Part shown: positions 8,385 through 17,191 of the stretch, piece after piece | How positions within the stretch are numbered: the stretch's first letter is position 1 | How the letters are laid out: each line of letters begins with the position of its first letter | Source of the DNA: Bacillus sp. 1780r2a1 | Lineage (GTDB): Bacteria; Bacillota; Bacilli; Bacillales; Bacillaceae_H | Reading direction: 5' to 3' | Assembly (NCBI GenBank): GCA_024134725.1 | Contig: CP099863.1 | Coordinates: forward strand, 3,097,258-3,161,257 | DNA: 64,000 nucleotides | Program-made: the position numbers and the translations under genes | Notes under the pieces: model-generated | The model's input: only the letters and a program-made list of their open reading frames with translations | What the model was told of the DNA's origin: nothing | The model's database searches: none

Positions 8385-10420
8385 GATAAATCAACCACTC
8401 CAACGCTCTGAACTTCAATACTGGCTTCTAGTTCGTTATATGATAAAATCGCAACTTGCGGTATATACCGTTCTGTTAACTGGCGGACATACATCCGTAC
8501 GGCTGGTGAGCAAAGAACAATCGGTGTTTGATCTTGAAACCCTGCTCCATCAACTTGAGCAACGATATGCTCCACAATATTTTGGGAAACGTATGGATCC
8601 AATGATAAATAATTTCCATGTTCTGTTTGCTGAACTCCTTCAGCTAGTACTTTTTCAACTTTTCCCGATAGCGTAATGACGCGAAGCAGCTGCTCTCCAG
8701 CAGCATACTGGGTCGTGATTTGCCTACATAATCCTTGACGAACATATTCTGTTAATAAGTCCGTGTCAGATGTCATCTTTCCATAATCAGCTAGTACTTC
8801 AAAGATAACTGGCAAATTTCGAATCGATACCTGCTCTTTTAATAATTTGGCCAATACTCGTTGAATTTCTCCTACTGAGAGTGGAGATGGGGTAACCTCT
8901 TCAATTAAAATTGGATACGACTCTTTTACATGATCAATTAATTGTTTTGTTTCTTGACGACCTATTAACTCGTGAGCATACGCTTTAATTACTTCTGTAA
9001 TATGTGTTGATACCACTGAAGGCGGATCTACTACCGTATACCCAAACATCTCTGCTTGCTCTTTCGTTGCTTCATTAATCCACTTGGCTGGCATTTGAAA
9101 GGCGGGCTCAATTGTATCAATGCCTTCTATCATATCGTCACCCATTCCAGGACTAATTGCTAGGTAATGATCGAGCAACAAATCGCCTCTTGCCATTTCA
9201 TTCCCTTTAATTTTTAGACGATATTCGTTTGGCTGTAATTGAATATTATCGCGAATCCTTACAACAGGAATTACTAAGCCAAGCTCTAAAGCGAGCTGGC
9301 GGCGAATCATAACGATACGGTCTAACAAGTCCCCTCCTTGATTTGTATCTGCTAAAGGGATAAGACCATAACCAAATTCAAATTCAATAGGATCTACGCT
9401 CAGTAAATTCACAACACTCTCAGGACTTTTCATATCATCAGCTGGCATTTCTTCTTCTGATACGGCTTCTTCGTTTAAAAGAAGTTTTGTTTTTTTAGGG
9501 GATAAGTAATAACCTCCTGCTGCTAGTAAAAGTGCTAATGGTAGTGTTAATAAATCATTGATTGGCGTAATGAGACCAAGAACAGCAATTGTTGCTCCAG
9601 TAACATATAACATTGCAGGAAACGCAAATAGCTGTCCGGTGATATCTTGACTTAAATTCCCCGTAGAAGCAGCTCTTGTGACAATAATACCTGTAGCAGT
9701 CGAAATCATTAATGCTGGAATCTGACTGACTAACCCATCGCCAACTGTTAATAAAGTGAACGTCTGGGATGCCTCTCCAATGCTCATACCCATCTGCATC
9801 ATTCCAATAATGATTCCAAATAAGATATTAATGAGTGTAATAACAATACCAGCAATTGCATCTCCCTTTACAAACTTGCTGGCTCCATCCATTGATCCGT
9901 AAAAATCGGCTTCACGCTGAATTTTTTCACGCCTTTGAATGGCTTCTTTTTCGGAAATCATTCCCGCATTTAAATCAGCATCAATGCTCATTTGTTTCCC
10001 AGGCATTGCATCAAGAGTAAAGCGTGCAGCTACCTCTGAGACACGCTCAGCTCCTTTTGTGATAACTAAGAACTGAATGATAATTAAAATAACAAAAACA
10101 ACGAACCCTACAAGTGGATTCCCACCAATAACAAAGTTACCGAATGTTTCTACCACACCACCTGCATTACCTTCACCTAAAATAGCTCTTGTGGTCGATA
10201 CATTTAACCCGAGACGGAAAAGTGTCAGTACAAGCAGTAACGATGGAAACACAGATAGCTCAAGCGGCTCTTTCATGTTCATTGATACAAGCAAAACAAG
10301 CAGTGCAAGAGATATATTTACCATAATTAACACACTGAGCAACCAAGATGGGAGCGGAATAACAAGCATAACAATAATGAGTACAACACCTATAACAACT
10401 GGTAACTCTCTTGCAGACAT
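8381..10420 (-). CDS. flhA: Flagellar type III export gate protein FlhA
   Basis: FlhA is the large export-gate component of the flagellar secretion system. It has an N-terminal membrane domain of about eight helices (residues 1-310) and a cytoplasmic domain that docks chaperone-substrate complexes. The 679-residue protein shows the FHIPEP family segment with VRIRDNIQLQPNEYRLKIKG, the FPSLLLVLTLFRLGLNVSTTR helix pair and the ISTATGIIVTRAA loop. The ATG at 10418-10420 has AAGGAGAG ten bases upstream. It lies 38 bp after flhB, and its end overlaps flhF by 4 bases. Confidence 0.97.
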   Translation of the reverse strand: MSARELPVVIGVVLIIVMLVIPLPSWLLSVLIMVNISLALLVLLVSMNMKEPLELSVFPSLLLVLTLFRLGLNVSTTRAILGEGNAGGVVETFGNFVIGGNPLVGFVVFVILIIIQFLVITKGAERVSEVAARFTLDAMPGKQMSIDADLNAGMISEKEAIQRREKIQREADFYGSMDGASKFVKGDAIAGIVITLINILFGIIIGMMQMGMSIGEASQTFTLLTVGDGLVSQIPALMISTATGIIVTRAASTGNLSQDITGQLFAFPAMLYVTGATIAVLGLITPINDLLTLPLALLLAAGGYYLSPKKTKLLLNEEAVSEEEMPADDMKSPESVVNLLSVDPIEFEFGYGLIPLADTNQGGDLLDRIVMIRRQLALELGLVIPVVRIRDNIQLQPNEYRLKIKGNEMARGDLLLDHYLAISPGMGDDMIEGIDTIEPAFQMPAKWINEATKEQAEMFGYTVVDPPSVVSTHITEVIKAYAHELIGRQETKQLIDHVKESYPILIEEVTPSPLSVGEIQRVLAKLLKEQVSIRNLPVIFEVLADYGKMTSDTDLLTEYVRQGLCRQITTQYAAGEQLLRVITLSGKVEKVLAEGVQQTEHGNYLSLDPYVSQNIVEHIVAQVDGAGFQDQTPIVLCSPAVRMYVRQLTERYIPQVAILSYNELEASIEVQSVGVVDLS

Positions 10421-10458
10421 GAATCATTTCTCTCCTTATTTCTTATAATCTTCAATAC

Positions 10459-11541
10459 TTATACCTTTTTTTGAATGCGATACACATAAGCTAAAATCTC
10501 AGCTACTGCCTTAAAAAACTCTTCAGGCACAACATCGCCAACTTTTGTTTGCTCATATAAGCCTCTTGCTAAAGGCCGGTTTTCTACCATAATAATTTCA
10601 TGGCTTTTTGCAACAGCTTTTATTTTTTGAGCTACGAAATCTACTCCGCTTGCTACTACATACGGAGCATCCATTTTATCTTCATCATACTTTAAAGCAA
10701 TTGCATAATGAGTTGGATTCGTAATGACAACATCAGCTTTTGGCACTTCTTGCATCATTCTAGACATTGCCATTTCGCGCTGTTTCTGCTTAATTTTAGA
10801 TTTTATGAGCGGATCGCCTTCCACGTTTTTATTTTCATCTTTAATATCTTGCTTTGACATACGAATATTTTTTTCAAAATCAAATTTTTGGTACATGTAG
10901 TCAAGAACAGACAATAAAAGTAAAACACAAGAGGCTGCAAGTCCCATTTGCAAAACTAATTTCGCTAGTGATACTAAGCTGTCTCCAATGCTGCGATGAG
11001 ATAAAATGAGAACCTGATCAATATTAAGCCACAACACTGCAAACGTAACAGCACCGATTAAGAGAATCTTTAGCGTAGACTTCAATAGTTCAACAATTGC
11101 TCTCATCGAAAAAATTCTTTTTGCTCCTTTAATTGGATCAATCTTTTCCAGTTTTGGCTGCAGAGGTTCAGCTGAAAAGAGAACGCCAACCTGCATGTAA
11201 TTAGCTGCAAGCGCACCTACCAAGGCAACGAGCATAATAGGTCCGAGTGCATACACAATTTCAGGGAGTAAGTCTCGTAGCAAAATAAATACACTTTCTT
11301 CCGTAACTTCCGTTAGCATATATGTCTGAAAAGACTCCTTTATAATAAGCATCATCTTTTCAAGCACATACCGAGCCCCGAACATAAAATAGAGAAAAAC
11401 AAGGAGTAGCATAATAGCTGTCGTGACGTCTTGACTTTTTGCTACTTGTCCTTTTTTTCTAGAATCTTGCCTTTTTTTAGGCGTTGCCTTTTCCGTTTTT
11501 TCTCCCGCAAAAAACTGCAAATCTAACCGAACGAGAAACAT
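10459..11541 (-). CDS. flhB: Flagellar export switch protein FlhB
   Basis: FlhB is a membrane component of the flagellar type III export gate. It switches substrate specificity from rod/hook to filament proteins after autocleavage. The 360-residue protein starts MFLVRLDLQFFAGEKTEKAT and has four membrane segments. The autocleavage motif NPTH in VITNPTHYAIAL is near residue 270, followed by the cytoplasmic domain ending FFKAVAEILAYVYRIQKK. The start follows AGGAGGAG. A decayed paralogue of the C-terminal domain (ylqH remnant) lies at about 37.9 kb in this window. Confidence 0.97.
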   Translation of the reverse strand: MFLVRLDLQFFAGEKTEKATPKKRQDSRKKGQVAKSQDVTTAIMLLLVFLYFMFGARYVLEKMMLIIKESFQTYMLTEVTEESVFILLRDLLPEIVYALGPIMLVALVGALAANYMQVGVLFSAEPLQPKLEKIDPIKGAKRIFSMRAIVELLKSTLKILLIGAVTFAVLWLNIDQVLILSHRSIGDSLVSLAKLVLQMGLAASCVLLLLSVLDYMYQKFDFEKNIRMSKQDIKDENKNVEGDPLIKSKIKQKQREMAMSRMMQEVPKADVVITNPTHYAIALKYDEDKMDAPYVVASGVDFVAQKIKAVAKSHEIIMVENRPLARGLYEQTKVGDVVPEEFFKAVAEILAYVYRIQKKV

Positions 11542-11543
11542 CT

Positions 11544-12320
11544 TTATACTCCTCCTAGTAAATGAATCATCGTTCGCATCGACTCTAGCATGTATTCAAA
11601 GATTAGCTGCATCATATAAAACATACTTCCCATAACAACGATTAGAAAAAGAAATGCTACGATGATTTTAAGCGGAAATCCTACTACAAAAATATTAAGC
11701 TGAGGTACCGTTCTTGCGACAATTCCAAGTGCTATATCGACAAGAAACAACGCACCTACAACCGGAAGCGACATTTGAACGGCTAATAAGAACATCATGC
11801 TAAACGTTTTTATAATTGTCGTTACAAACAGTTCACTTCCAACTGAAAATGAAAGTTCGTTAATCTTTAATACTTCATAACTATGATAGACTCCATCTAT
11901 TAACAAATGATGACCATTAGTCGATAATAAAAAGAGCAGTGCAAAAATATAGAGGTACTGACCGGTAATAGGACTTTGAGCACCCGTTTGGGGATCCATC
12001 ACGTTAGCAATAGCAAAGCCCATTTGAAAATCAATTAACCCACCTGCAATCTGAATAGCCATAATCACGATATATGCAATTAACCCCATCGAAATCCCCA
12101 CGAGACATTCCTTAATGATAAGAAGCAAAAAGTGACTATCAAGTGGAATAATTGGGAAATCTAATGTTGTGATTACCACAAGTGATAAAGCTGTTGCTAG
12201 CCCTACTTTGTGAAAAGCCGGAACTGTACGATATGAAAAGAGCGGTACCGTAATAAAGAAAGCGGACAATCGTACTAAAACTAAAAGAAATGTTGGATAA
12301 ATACTGATGAGTTGTGTCAT
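11544..12320 (-). CDS. fliR: Flagellar export gate protein FliR
   Basis: FliR forms the core of the export gate channel with FliP and FliQ (known stoichiometry 5:4:1). The 258-residue product is almost entirely hydrophobic with six or so membrane helices. It carries family segments such as GLIDFQMGFAIANVMDPQTG and FPLKIIVAFLFL. The gene starts with ATG at 12318-12320, immediately downstream of fliQ, and ends 2 bp before flhB. Order and spacing match the conserved fliO-P-Q-R-flhB-flhA block. Confidence 0.96.
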   Translation of the reverse strand: MTQLISIYPTFLLVLVRLSAFFITVPLFSYRTVPAFHKVGLATALSLVVITTLDFPIIPLDSHFLLLIIKECLVGISMGLIAYIVIMAIQIAGGLIDFQMGFAIANVMDPQTGAQSPITGQYLYIFALLFLLSTNGHHLLIDGVYHSYEVLKINELSFSVGSELFVTTIIKTFSMMFLLAVQMSLPVVGALFLVDIALGIVARTVPQLNIFVVGFPLKIIVAFLFLIVVMGSMFYMMQLIFEYMLESMRTMIHLLGGV

Positions 12321-12322
12321 TT

Positions 12323-12592
12323 TTATCCAATATACCTATGTAGGTTTGAAAAAATATTATACGTAAATGACACCATCTTAGATAACATCCATGGACCAAA
12401 AAATACAATTCCTACAAGGACCGCTACAATTTTTGGCACAAAGGCCAAGGTTTGTTCTTGAATCTGAGTTGTTGCTTGAAAGATACTGACAAGCAAGCCG
12501 ACAACGAGTGCTAATAGCAAAAGTGGACCACACACAATTAAGATTGTATATACGCCTTTTTCTGCTAACGAAATAACAAATTCTCCATTCAT
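12323..12592 (-). CDS. fliQ: Flagellar export gate protein FliQ
   Basis: FliQ is a small two-helix subunit of the flagellar export gate. I use the ATG at 12590-12592 (MNGEFVISLAEKGVY, 89 residues, the normal family length). The in-frame GTG 9 bases upstream falls within the AGGTG ribosome binding site. The second helix is flanked by the conserved VSIFQATTQIQEQTL and PKIVAVLVGIVFFGPW segments. It sits 9 bp after fliP and 2 bp before fliR. Confidence 0.95.
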   Translation of the reverse strand: MNGEFVISLAEKGVYTILIVCGPLLLLALVVGLLVSIFQATTQIQEQTLAFVPKIVAVLVGIVFFGPWMLSKMVSFTYNIFSNLHRYIG

Positions 12593-12601
12593 ATTTTTCA
12601 C

Positions 12602-13270
12602 CTATTGAAAACTTATTAATAATGATTTAATGACTAAATTCCAACCGTCTACTAAAACAAAAAGCAAAATTTTAAACGGCAAAGAAATCATAACAGGCGG
12701 TAACATCATCATTCCCATCGACATTAATACGCTGGAAATAATCATATCGATGACAAGAAACGGAACAAAGATCATAAAACCAATTTGAAATGCTGTTTTT
12801 AATTCACTAATTGCAAATGCAGGAACCAATGCTGTTAATGGAATGTCTTCTACTGAGCTTGGTCTATCCATGTCTGCATATTCCAAAAATAATGCTAAGT
12901 CTTTTTGGCGCGTATGAGCACTCATAAACTCTTTCATAGGAAGTGCGGCTTGATCATACGCCTCTGTTAGATTAATTTCTTCATTCAATAACGGCTGTAA
13001 AGCTTCTTTATTCACTTGTGAAAATGTTGGTGCCATAACGAAGAACGTTATAAATAAAGCGAGCCCTAACAACACTTGATTGGGAGGCATTTGCTGAGTA
13101 CCTAGTGACGTTCGAACAAACGAAAGGACAATGACAATTCGAGTAAAGCATGTCATTAAAATTAAAATACCCGGAGCAATTGACAGAACCGTTAGAAGCA
13201 GCAATAGCTGGATTGACGTTGATACGCTTTCAGCATTACTAGCATTAAAAATCTCCATTACTTCATTCAT
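12602..13270 (-). CDS. fliP: Flagellar export gate protein FliP
   Basis: FliP is the main subunit of the flagellar type III export channel in the cytoplasmic membrane. The 222-residue protein contains the signature segments TCFTRIVIVLSFVRTSLGTQ and PAFAISELKTAFQIGFMIF. It also has the methionine-rich MSMGMMMLPPVMISLPFK, which lines the gate. An N-terminal hydrophobic segment follows a short polar start. The gene overlaps the 3' end of fliO by 8 bases. Confidence 0.96.
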   Translation of the reverse strand: MNEVMEIFNASNAESVSTSIQLLLLLTVLSIAPGILILMTCFTRIVIVLSFVRTSLGTQQMPPNQVLLGLALFITFFVMAPTFSQVNKEALQPLLNEEINLTEAYDQAALPMKEFMSAHTRQKDLALFLEYADMDRPSSVEDIPLTALVPAFAISELKTAFQIGFMIFVPFLVIDMIISSVLMSMGMMMLPPVMISLPFKILLFVLVDGWNLVIKSLLISFQ

Positions 13271-13895
13271 TTTGCTTACGGTTCCTTTCTAATTCTTCCA
13301 ACTTGGCTTTCCGCTTTTTCATTATTTGACTTAACGATTGTGTAAAAGATTTTATATTTTTAACTGCAATTGTTTCCTTTTCTTTTCGCTCAAATAGTGA
13401 TGGAAGAATCACTTTATATTCACCATCACTGTGTTGATTTTGGTATTTCTTTAACAACTGCTCTTTATCTTCTCCAACCACTTCTGAAAGCAGCTCAATA
13501 TTGTCTCCTACACCTACAACGAACAGCTGCTCACCTACCTTGACAACTTGAACAGATTTGCTATTCCCAAGGTTTGTTCCACCCAAATTTTCCACTAACT
13601 GATTTTGCTTTAACATATTTCCTTTGGACTTAACAACCCTTAATACAATTAGTAATAAACCAATCACAAATGCAAAAGCAAATAACATTTTTACTACTTC
13701 ACCAGCTGAAATAGTCGCACCTTGATTGGAATTGCTGTCACCAACTGTATTAGCATCCAACTCTTTTTCACAAGCACTTGGATTTTCTATACATTCTTTC
13801 ACTGAATCTGATGTTTCTGCCGCTTGCACACTTACACTATCTTGAAACAATAGACTTCCAGCGATTCCTAAAATAAATACGATATATCGCAGCAA
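13263..13895 (-). CDS. fliO: Flagellar biosynthesis protein FliO (FliZ of B. subtilis)
   Basis: FliO is a membrane protein thought to help FliP assemble into the export gate. The 210-residue product begins with a signal-like hydrophobic segment (LRYIVFILGIAGSLLFQ). It then has a low-complexity region, a second membrane helix near residues 68-88 (VVKMLFAFAFVIGLLLIVL), and a FliO/FliZ-type cytoplasmic domain (VGEQLFVVGVGDNIELL). The start must be the TTG at 13893-13895 behind AGAGGTGG, as no ATG occurs before residue 70. cheY precedes it by 64 bp. Confidence 0.9.
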   Translation of the reverse strand: MLRYIVFILGIAGSLLFQDSVSVQAAETSDSVKECIENPSACEKELDANTVGDSNSNQGATISAGEVVKMLFAFAFVIGLLLIVLRVVKSKGNMLKQNQLVENLGGTNLGNSKSVQVVKVGEQLFVVGVGDNIELLSEVVGEDKEQLLKKYQNQHSDGEYKVILPSLFERKEKETIAVKNIKSFTQSLSQIMKKRKAKLEELERNRKQNE

Positions 13896-13959
13896 CGTTT
13901 GCCACCTCTTACCTTTTCATAGTACAAAGTGGAGCAGAGCAGCTGCTCCACTGTTTTCT

Positions 13960-14322
13960 TTATCCTACAGCTTTTGAAATAGCTTCAAGAACTCGGTCTG
14001 CTTGGAATGGCTTGACGATAAAGTCTTTTGCGCCAGCTTGAATTGCATCGATAACCATTGCTTGTTGTCCCATCGCTGAACACATAATAACTCTCGCAGC
14101 TGGATTCAGTTGCTTAATCTCTTTTAAAGCCGTAATTCCATCCATTTCCGGCATTGTAATATCCATTGTTACAAGGTCTGGCTGATGCTCTTTATAAAGA
14201 TCGATAGCTTGCATTCCATCAGCAGCTTCCCCTACAACCTCGTATCCATTTTTTGTAAGGATATCCTTAATCATCATACGCATAAATGCTGCATCGTCTA
14301 CAATTAATACTCGTTTACTCAT
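13960..14322 (-). CDS. cheY: Chemotaxis response regulator CheY
   Basis: CheY is the diffusible regulator that, when phosphorylated by CheA, binds the flagellar switch. In B. subtilis this favours counter-clockwise rotation. The 120-residue single receiver domain has the acidic pair in VLIVDDAAF (D9/D10), phospho-acceptor D54 in VTMDITMPEMDG, the Thr/Ser switch in IMCSAMG and Lys in FIVKPF. It lies 22 bp downstream of fliY, whose product dephosphorylates it. ATAGGGGGAAAA precedes the ATG. Confidence 0.97.
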   Translation of the reverse strand: MSKRVLIVDDAAFMRMMIKDILTKNGYEVVGEAADGMQAIDLYKEHQPDLVTMDITMPEMDGITALKEIKQLNPAARVIMCSAMGQQAMVIDAIQAGAKDFIVKPFQADRVLEAISKAVG

Positions 14323-14344
14323 TTTATTTTCCCCCTATATAAAA

Positions 14345-15469
14345 TTACTTTAATTTATTAATACGATCGCGCTGACTAACTATATCCGTCACGCGAACGC
14401 CAAAGTTTTCATCAATTACTACGACTTCACCTTTAGCAATCAGCTTGCTATTAATTAAAATGTCCACCGGCTCACCAGCAAGCTTGTCTAGTTCAATAAT
14501 TGATCCTGATGACATCTCTAAGATTTCTTTAACAGTTCGTTTTGTGCGCCCTAACTCAACAGTTACTTGAAGCGGTATATCTAGTAACATACCTAAATTA
14601 CGTGTTTCTGGCTGTGAAGGCATTTCATTTCCATCAAAAGATGAAAAAGCAACAGGTTGAACATTAACAGGAGCTGCTGGCATAACTGGCTCTTGCTGTA
14701 ATGGTTCACTTACATGATTCTCCAACGGCTGAGAAGGGGCTTCTTGAATAATTTCATCCTCTTCTTCCTCGTGAGCAACCGGATTTAACAGTTCATTTAC
14801 TAATCCTTTTGCAAAAGGCAAAGATAAAAGCTGCATAATATTAGAGTCAATTAACGTGCCAACTTTTAAGTTGAATGAAACTTTAACTAAGACATCGTCA
14901 CCTTCTAGTAAGTTCGCTCCTTCTCCCTCTGGAAGATCTAAGATGTCAAGGCTCGGTGGTGAAATATCTACTTTCTTTTGAAAAATCGTAGACATAGACG
15001 TGGCTGCCGAGCCCATCATTTGGTTCATTGCTTCTTGAACAGCACTTTGTTTAATTTCATCTAGCAATTCTCCTGGATTTTTTCCGTCTCCACCAAGCAT
15101 TAAATCAGCAATAATAGCTGCATCACTTTGTTTAATAACAAGTAAATTTCGCCCTGAAATTCCTTCTGTATAATGAACTTCTACCGCAACATGCGGATTA
15201 GGAAATTCTTCTTTTAATTCTTCTTTATGAATCAATGAAACATAAGGTGTTGTAATATCAACTTTTTGGTTTAATAAAGTTGACAACGCAGTAGCAGAAC
15301 TACCAAATGAAATATTGCCAATTTCACCAAGCGCATCGCGTTCCATCTCCGTAAAGTGCTTACTAATTTCACTTTCTTCTATGTTGCTACTTGAAGGCAT
15401 AGGGTCTAATGAAGACGTTCCTTTTAACAATGCATCGATTTCATCTTGAGAAAGCATATCTCCTGTCAT
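14345..15469 (-). CDS. fliY: Flagellar switch protein and CheY-P phosphatase FliY
   Basis: FliY is the Gram-positive C-ring component that replaces FliN and also hydrolyses phospho-CheY. The 374-residue protein has an N-terminal CheY-P-binding peptide (MLSQDEIDALLKG). A CheC-like domain follows with two phosphatase centres (ALGEIGNISFGSSATA and AVQEAMNQMMGSAATS), then a proline/glutamine-rich linker and a C-terminal SpoA/FliN domain (LGRTKRTVKEIL...). Its ATG overlaps the fliM stop by 4 bases. The AGGAG immediately before Met5 is too close to act for that codon, so Met1 is preferred. Confidence 0.96.
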   Translation of the reverse strand: MTGDMLSQDEIDALLKGTSSLDPMPSSSNIEESEISKHFTEMERDALGEIGNISFGSSATALSTLLNQKVDITTPYVSLIHKEELKEEFPNPHVAVEVHYTEGISGRNLLVIKQSDAAIIADLMLGGDGKNPGELLDEIKQSAVQEAMNQMMGSAATSMSTIFQKKVDISPPSLDILDLPEGEGANLLEGDDVLVKVSFNLKVGTLIDSNIMQLLSLPFAKGLVNELLNPVAHEEEEDEIIQEAPSQPLENHVSEPLQQEPVMPAAPVNVQPVAFSSFDGNEMPSQPETRNLGMLLDIPLQVTVELGRTKRTVKEILEMSSGSIIELDKLAGEPVDILINSKLIAKGEVVVIDENFGVRVTDIVSQRDRINKLK

Positions 15470-16461
15470 AGCGACGTTCCCCCCTTAAACTGATTTAAGA
15501 TTTGAATTGCTAACTTCCTTTTCAACTGTCCAGGCTGTGCACTAAACTTTGGCACGCCGCCAACTTGAACGGTAAGAGGTTGATTAACCCCTCGATCCAA
15601 TCGAATAATATCTCCCTTATCTAAGGAAAGGAAGTCTTCAATGGATATATCAGTTTGCCCTAGCATTGCAACAACTGGAACCGTTGCATCTTGAACTTGT
15701 GTTCGAAGCTGTTCAACCTCTAATTCGTTTGGCTCTTTTTTAGATGACTGCATCCAATAATGCACCGATAATTTTGAAATAATAGGCTCCAGCGTAACGT
15801 GTGGAATACATAAGTTAATCATGCCTGTTTCTTCACCAATTTGTACACTTAGTGAAATGACCACAACAATCTCATTTGGTGATATAACTTGTAAAAACTG
15901 TGGGTTCACTTCAAATTCTTCCATTGCTGGATTAATCACAGCAACTGAGCTCCAGGCCTCTTCCATACTATCTAGCGTTTTATCTAACAAATTACAAAGT
16001 AGTTTGGTTTCAATCTCTGTTAAGTTATCTATTTTTTTATTTCCAGCTTCCCCTTTACCGCCTAAAATGCGGTCTAACATTGCGTATGCAATATTTGGAT
16101 TTACTTCCATGATCACTCTGCCATCCAATGGTTCGACTGACATGACATTTAAAACCGTCATACTCGGAACCGAACGAACAAATTCTTCATAAGGGATTTG
16201 GTCTGCTGATACAACTGAAACCTGTGTTATCGTGCGTAGTTGAGCTGACAGCAATGTTGTTAACAGTCTCGCATAGTTCTCATAGATTCTTGTTAAACTT
16301 CTAATTTGATCTTTTGAAAATCGTAGGGCCCTTTTAAAATCATAGGACCTGACGCGATTTTTCGTATTTTCGTCTTTTAACTGCTGTGCATCCATCTCTC
16401 CTGTCGACAGCGCAGACAACAGTGCGTCAATCTCATTTTGAGACAATACATCACCGGCCAA
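15466..16461 (-). CDS. fliM: Flagellar motor switch protein FliM
   Basis: FliM is the C-ring protein that binds phospho-CheY and FliG. The start is best placed at the TTG at 16459-16461, giving MAGDVLSQNEIDALLSAL (331 residues). The AGGAGGTG box lies about 8 bases upstream, and the upstream GTG is inside that box. After the CheY-binding peptide come the middle CheC-like domain (IPYEEFVRSVPSMTVLNVM) and the C-terminal SpoA domain (IPVVAMLGQTDI-type region). It follows fliL by about 30 bp and overlaps fliY. Confidence 0.95.
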   Translation of the reverse strand: MAGDVLSQNEIDALLSALSTGEMDAQQLKDENTKNRVRSYDFKRALRFSKDQIRSLTRIYENYARLLTTLLSAQLRTITQVSVVSADQIPYEEFVRSVPSMTVLNVMSVEPLDGRVIMEVNPNIAYAMLDRILGGKGEAGNKKIDNLTEIETKLLCNLLDKTLDSMEEAWSSVAVINPAMEEFEVNPQFLQVISPNEIVVVISLSVQIGEETGMINLCIPHVTLEPIISKLSVHYWMQSSKKEPNELEVEQLRTQVQDATVPVVAMLGQTDISIEDFLSLDKGDIIRLDRGVNQPLTVQVGGVPKFSAQPGQLKRKLAIQILNQFKGGTSL

Positions 16462-16491
16462 AAACCTCACCTCCTACCTGCCATCTTCCCA

Positions 16492-16923
16492 TTATTGTAG
16501 AACCTTGGAGGTCGTATAAATCTTTACCACATGCCCAGTCTCCATCGAGCTATCGATTTGCTTGGAAATTCGCTCTTCAAGTGCTTTTAAACCTTTTTTC
16601 CCCTCGAAATCCTCAGCTGTCATCTCCGATAGTTCTTTAATAATGATGTCTTTTACTTGGAACTCTCTTTTCTGCAATTCTTTAGCTGCCTTTTTGCTGT
16701 CCATTTGAATCTTAAATGATAGACTAATATAATTATTGCTTTTTAAATTCGTTTTAATATCAGCAATATCAACAGATGAATCAATCACTTCATCAATGGA
16801 AGGAGCCGCTTCAGCTACCGGCTCGCTTGTTAGCTTTAACGTTACAATAACCGCAATACTTCCAATCAATGTCAAAGACAATAAAATAATAACCATAGTA
16901 CCAACTAACTTATTTTTAAACAA
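16492..16923 (-). CDS. fliL: Flagellar basal body-associated protein FliL
   Basis: FliL is a single-pass membrane protein with a periplasm-facing stomatin-like domain that supports stator function. The 143-residue protein has a short cytoplasmic N-terminus, a membrane helix (VGTMVIILLSLTLIGSIAVI), then the FliL domain (IKDIIIKELSEMTAEDFEGKK-like segment). The start is TTG at 16921-16923, 6 bases after GGAGGAG, and no ATG is present before the membrane helix. It is 3 bp after swrD. Confidence 0.93.
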   Translation of the reverse strand: MFKNKLVGTMVIILLSLTLIGSIAVIVTLKLTSEPVAEAAPSIDEVIDSSVDIADIKTNLKSNNYISLSFKIQMDSKKAAKELQKREFQVKDIIIKELSEMTAEDFEGKKGLKALEERISKQIDSSMETGHVVKIYTTSKVLQ

Positions 16924-16926
16924 AGC

Positions 16927-17136
16927 TTACTCCTCCATATCACGTCGCAGACCCAACACATTAACCGATTGATAATAAGCGCATACCTTTTCGTTCACTT
17001 CAGCAACTGATTCTTTTACAACCAACTTTTTATTGTTTGTTAGCGTAATGGTCGTGTCAGGAAAGGATTCCACTTGCTCTATGTGAATTGCATTTAGCGT
17101 AAATTGCTTTCCATTTAATCTTGTTAAAGTTACCAT
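16927..17136 (-). CDS. swrD: SwrD / FlbD family motility protein
   Basis: This 69-residue protein (MVTLTRLNGKQFTLNAIHIE, then VESFPDTTITLTN and KLVVKE) is a complete FlbD family member (YlzI/SwrD). In B. subtilis SwrD increases flagellar power through stator activity and is needed for swarming. The gene is in its usual place between flgE and fliL, consistent with a stator role next to FliL. The ribosome binding site is poor (CAGGT directly before the ATG), so expression may depend on coupling or on mRNA context. Confidence 0.9.
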   Translation of the reverse strand: MVTLTRLNGKQFTLNAIHIEQVESFPDTTITLTNNKKLVVKESVAEVNEKVCAYYQSVNVLGLRRDMEE

Positions 17137-17191
17137 ACCTGATAAAAAGCCAAACTGATAAGCTCAGCTTCTTTCCTCCTAGGCTATTAAT

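Noticed and set aside
8209-8676. 155-codon plus-strand open frame across the flhF/flhA junction
   Set aside because: It is antisense to two clear conserved genes, has no ribosome binding site or family motifs, and its composition mirrors the codons of the opposite strand.
12139-12408. 89-codon minus-strand open frame across fliR/fliQ
   Set aside because: Alternative frame of two overlapping conserved export-gate genes, with no ribosome binding site.
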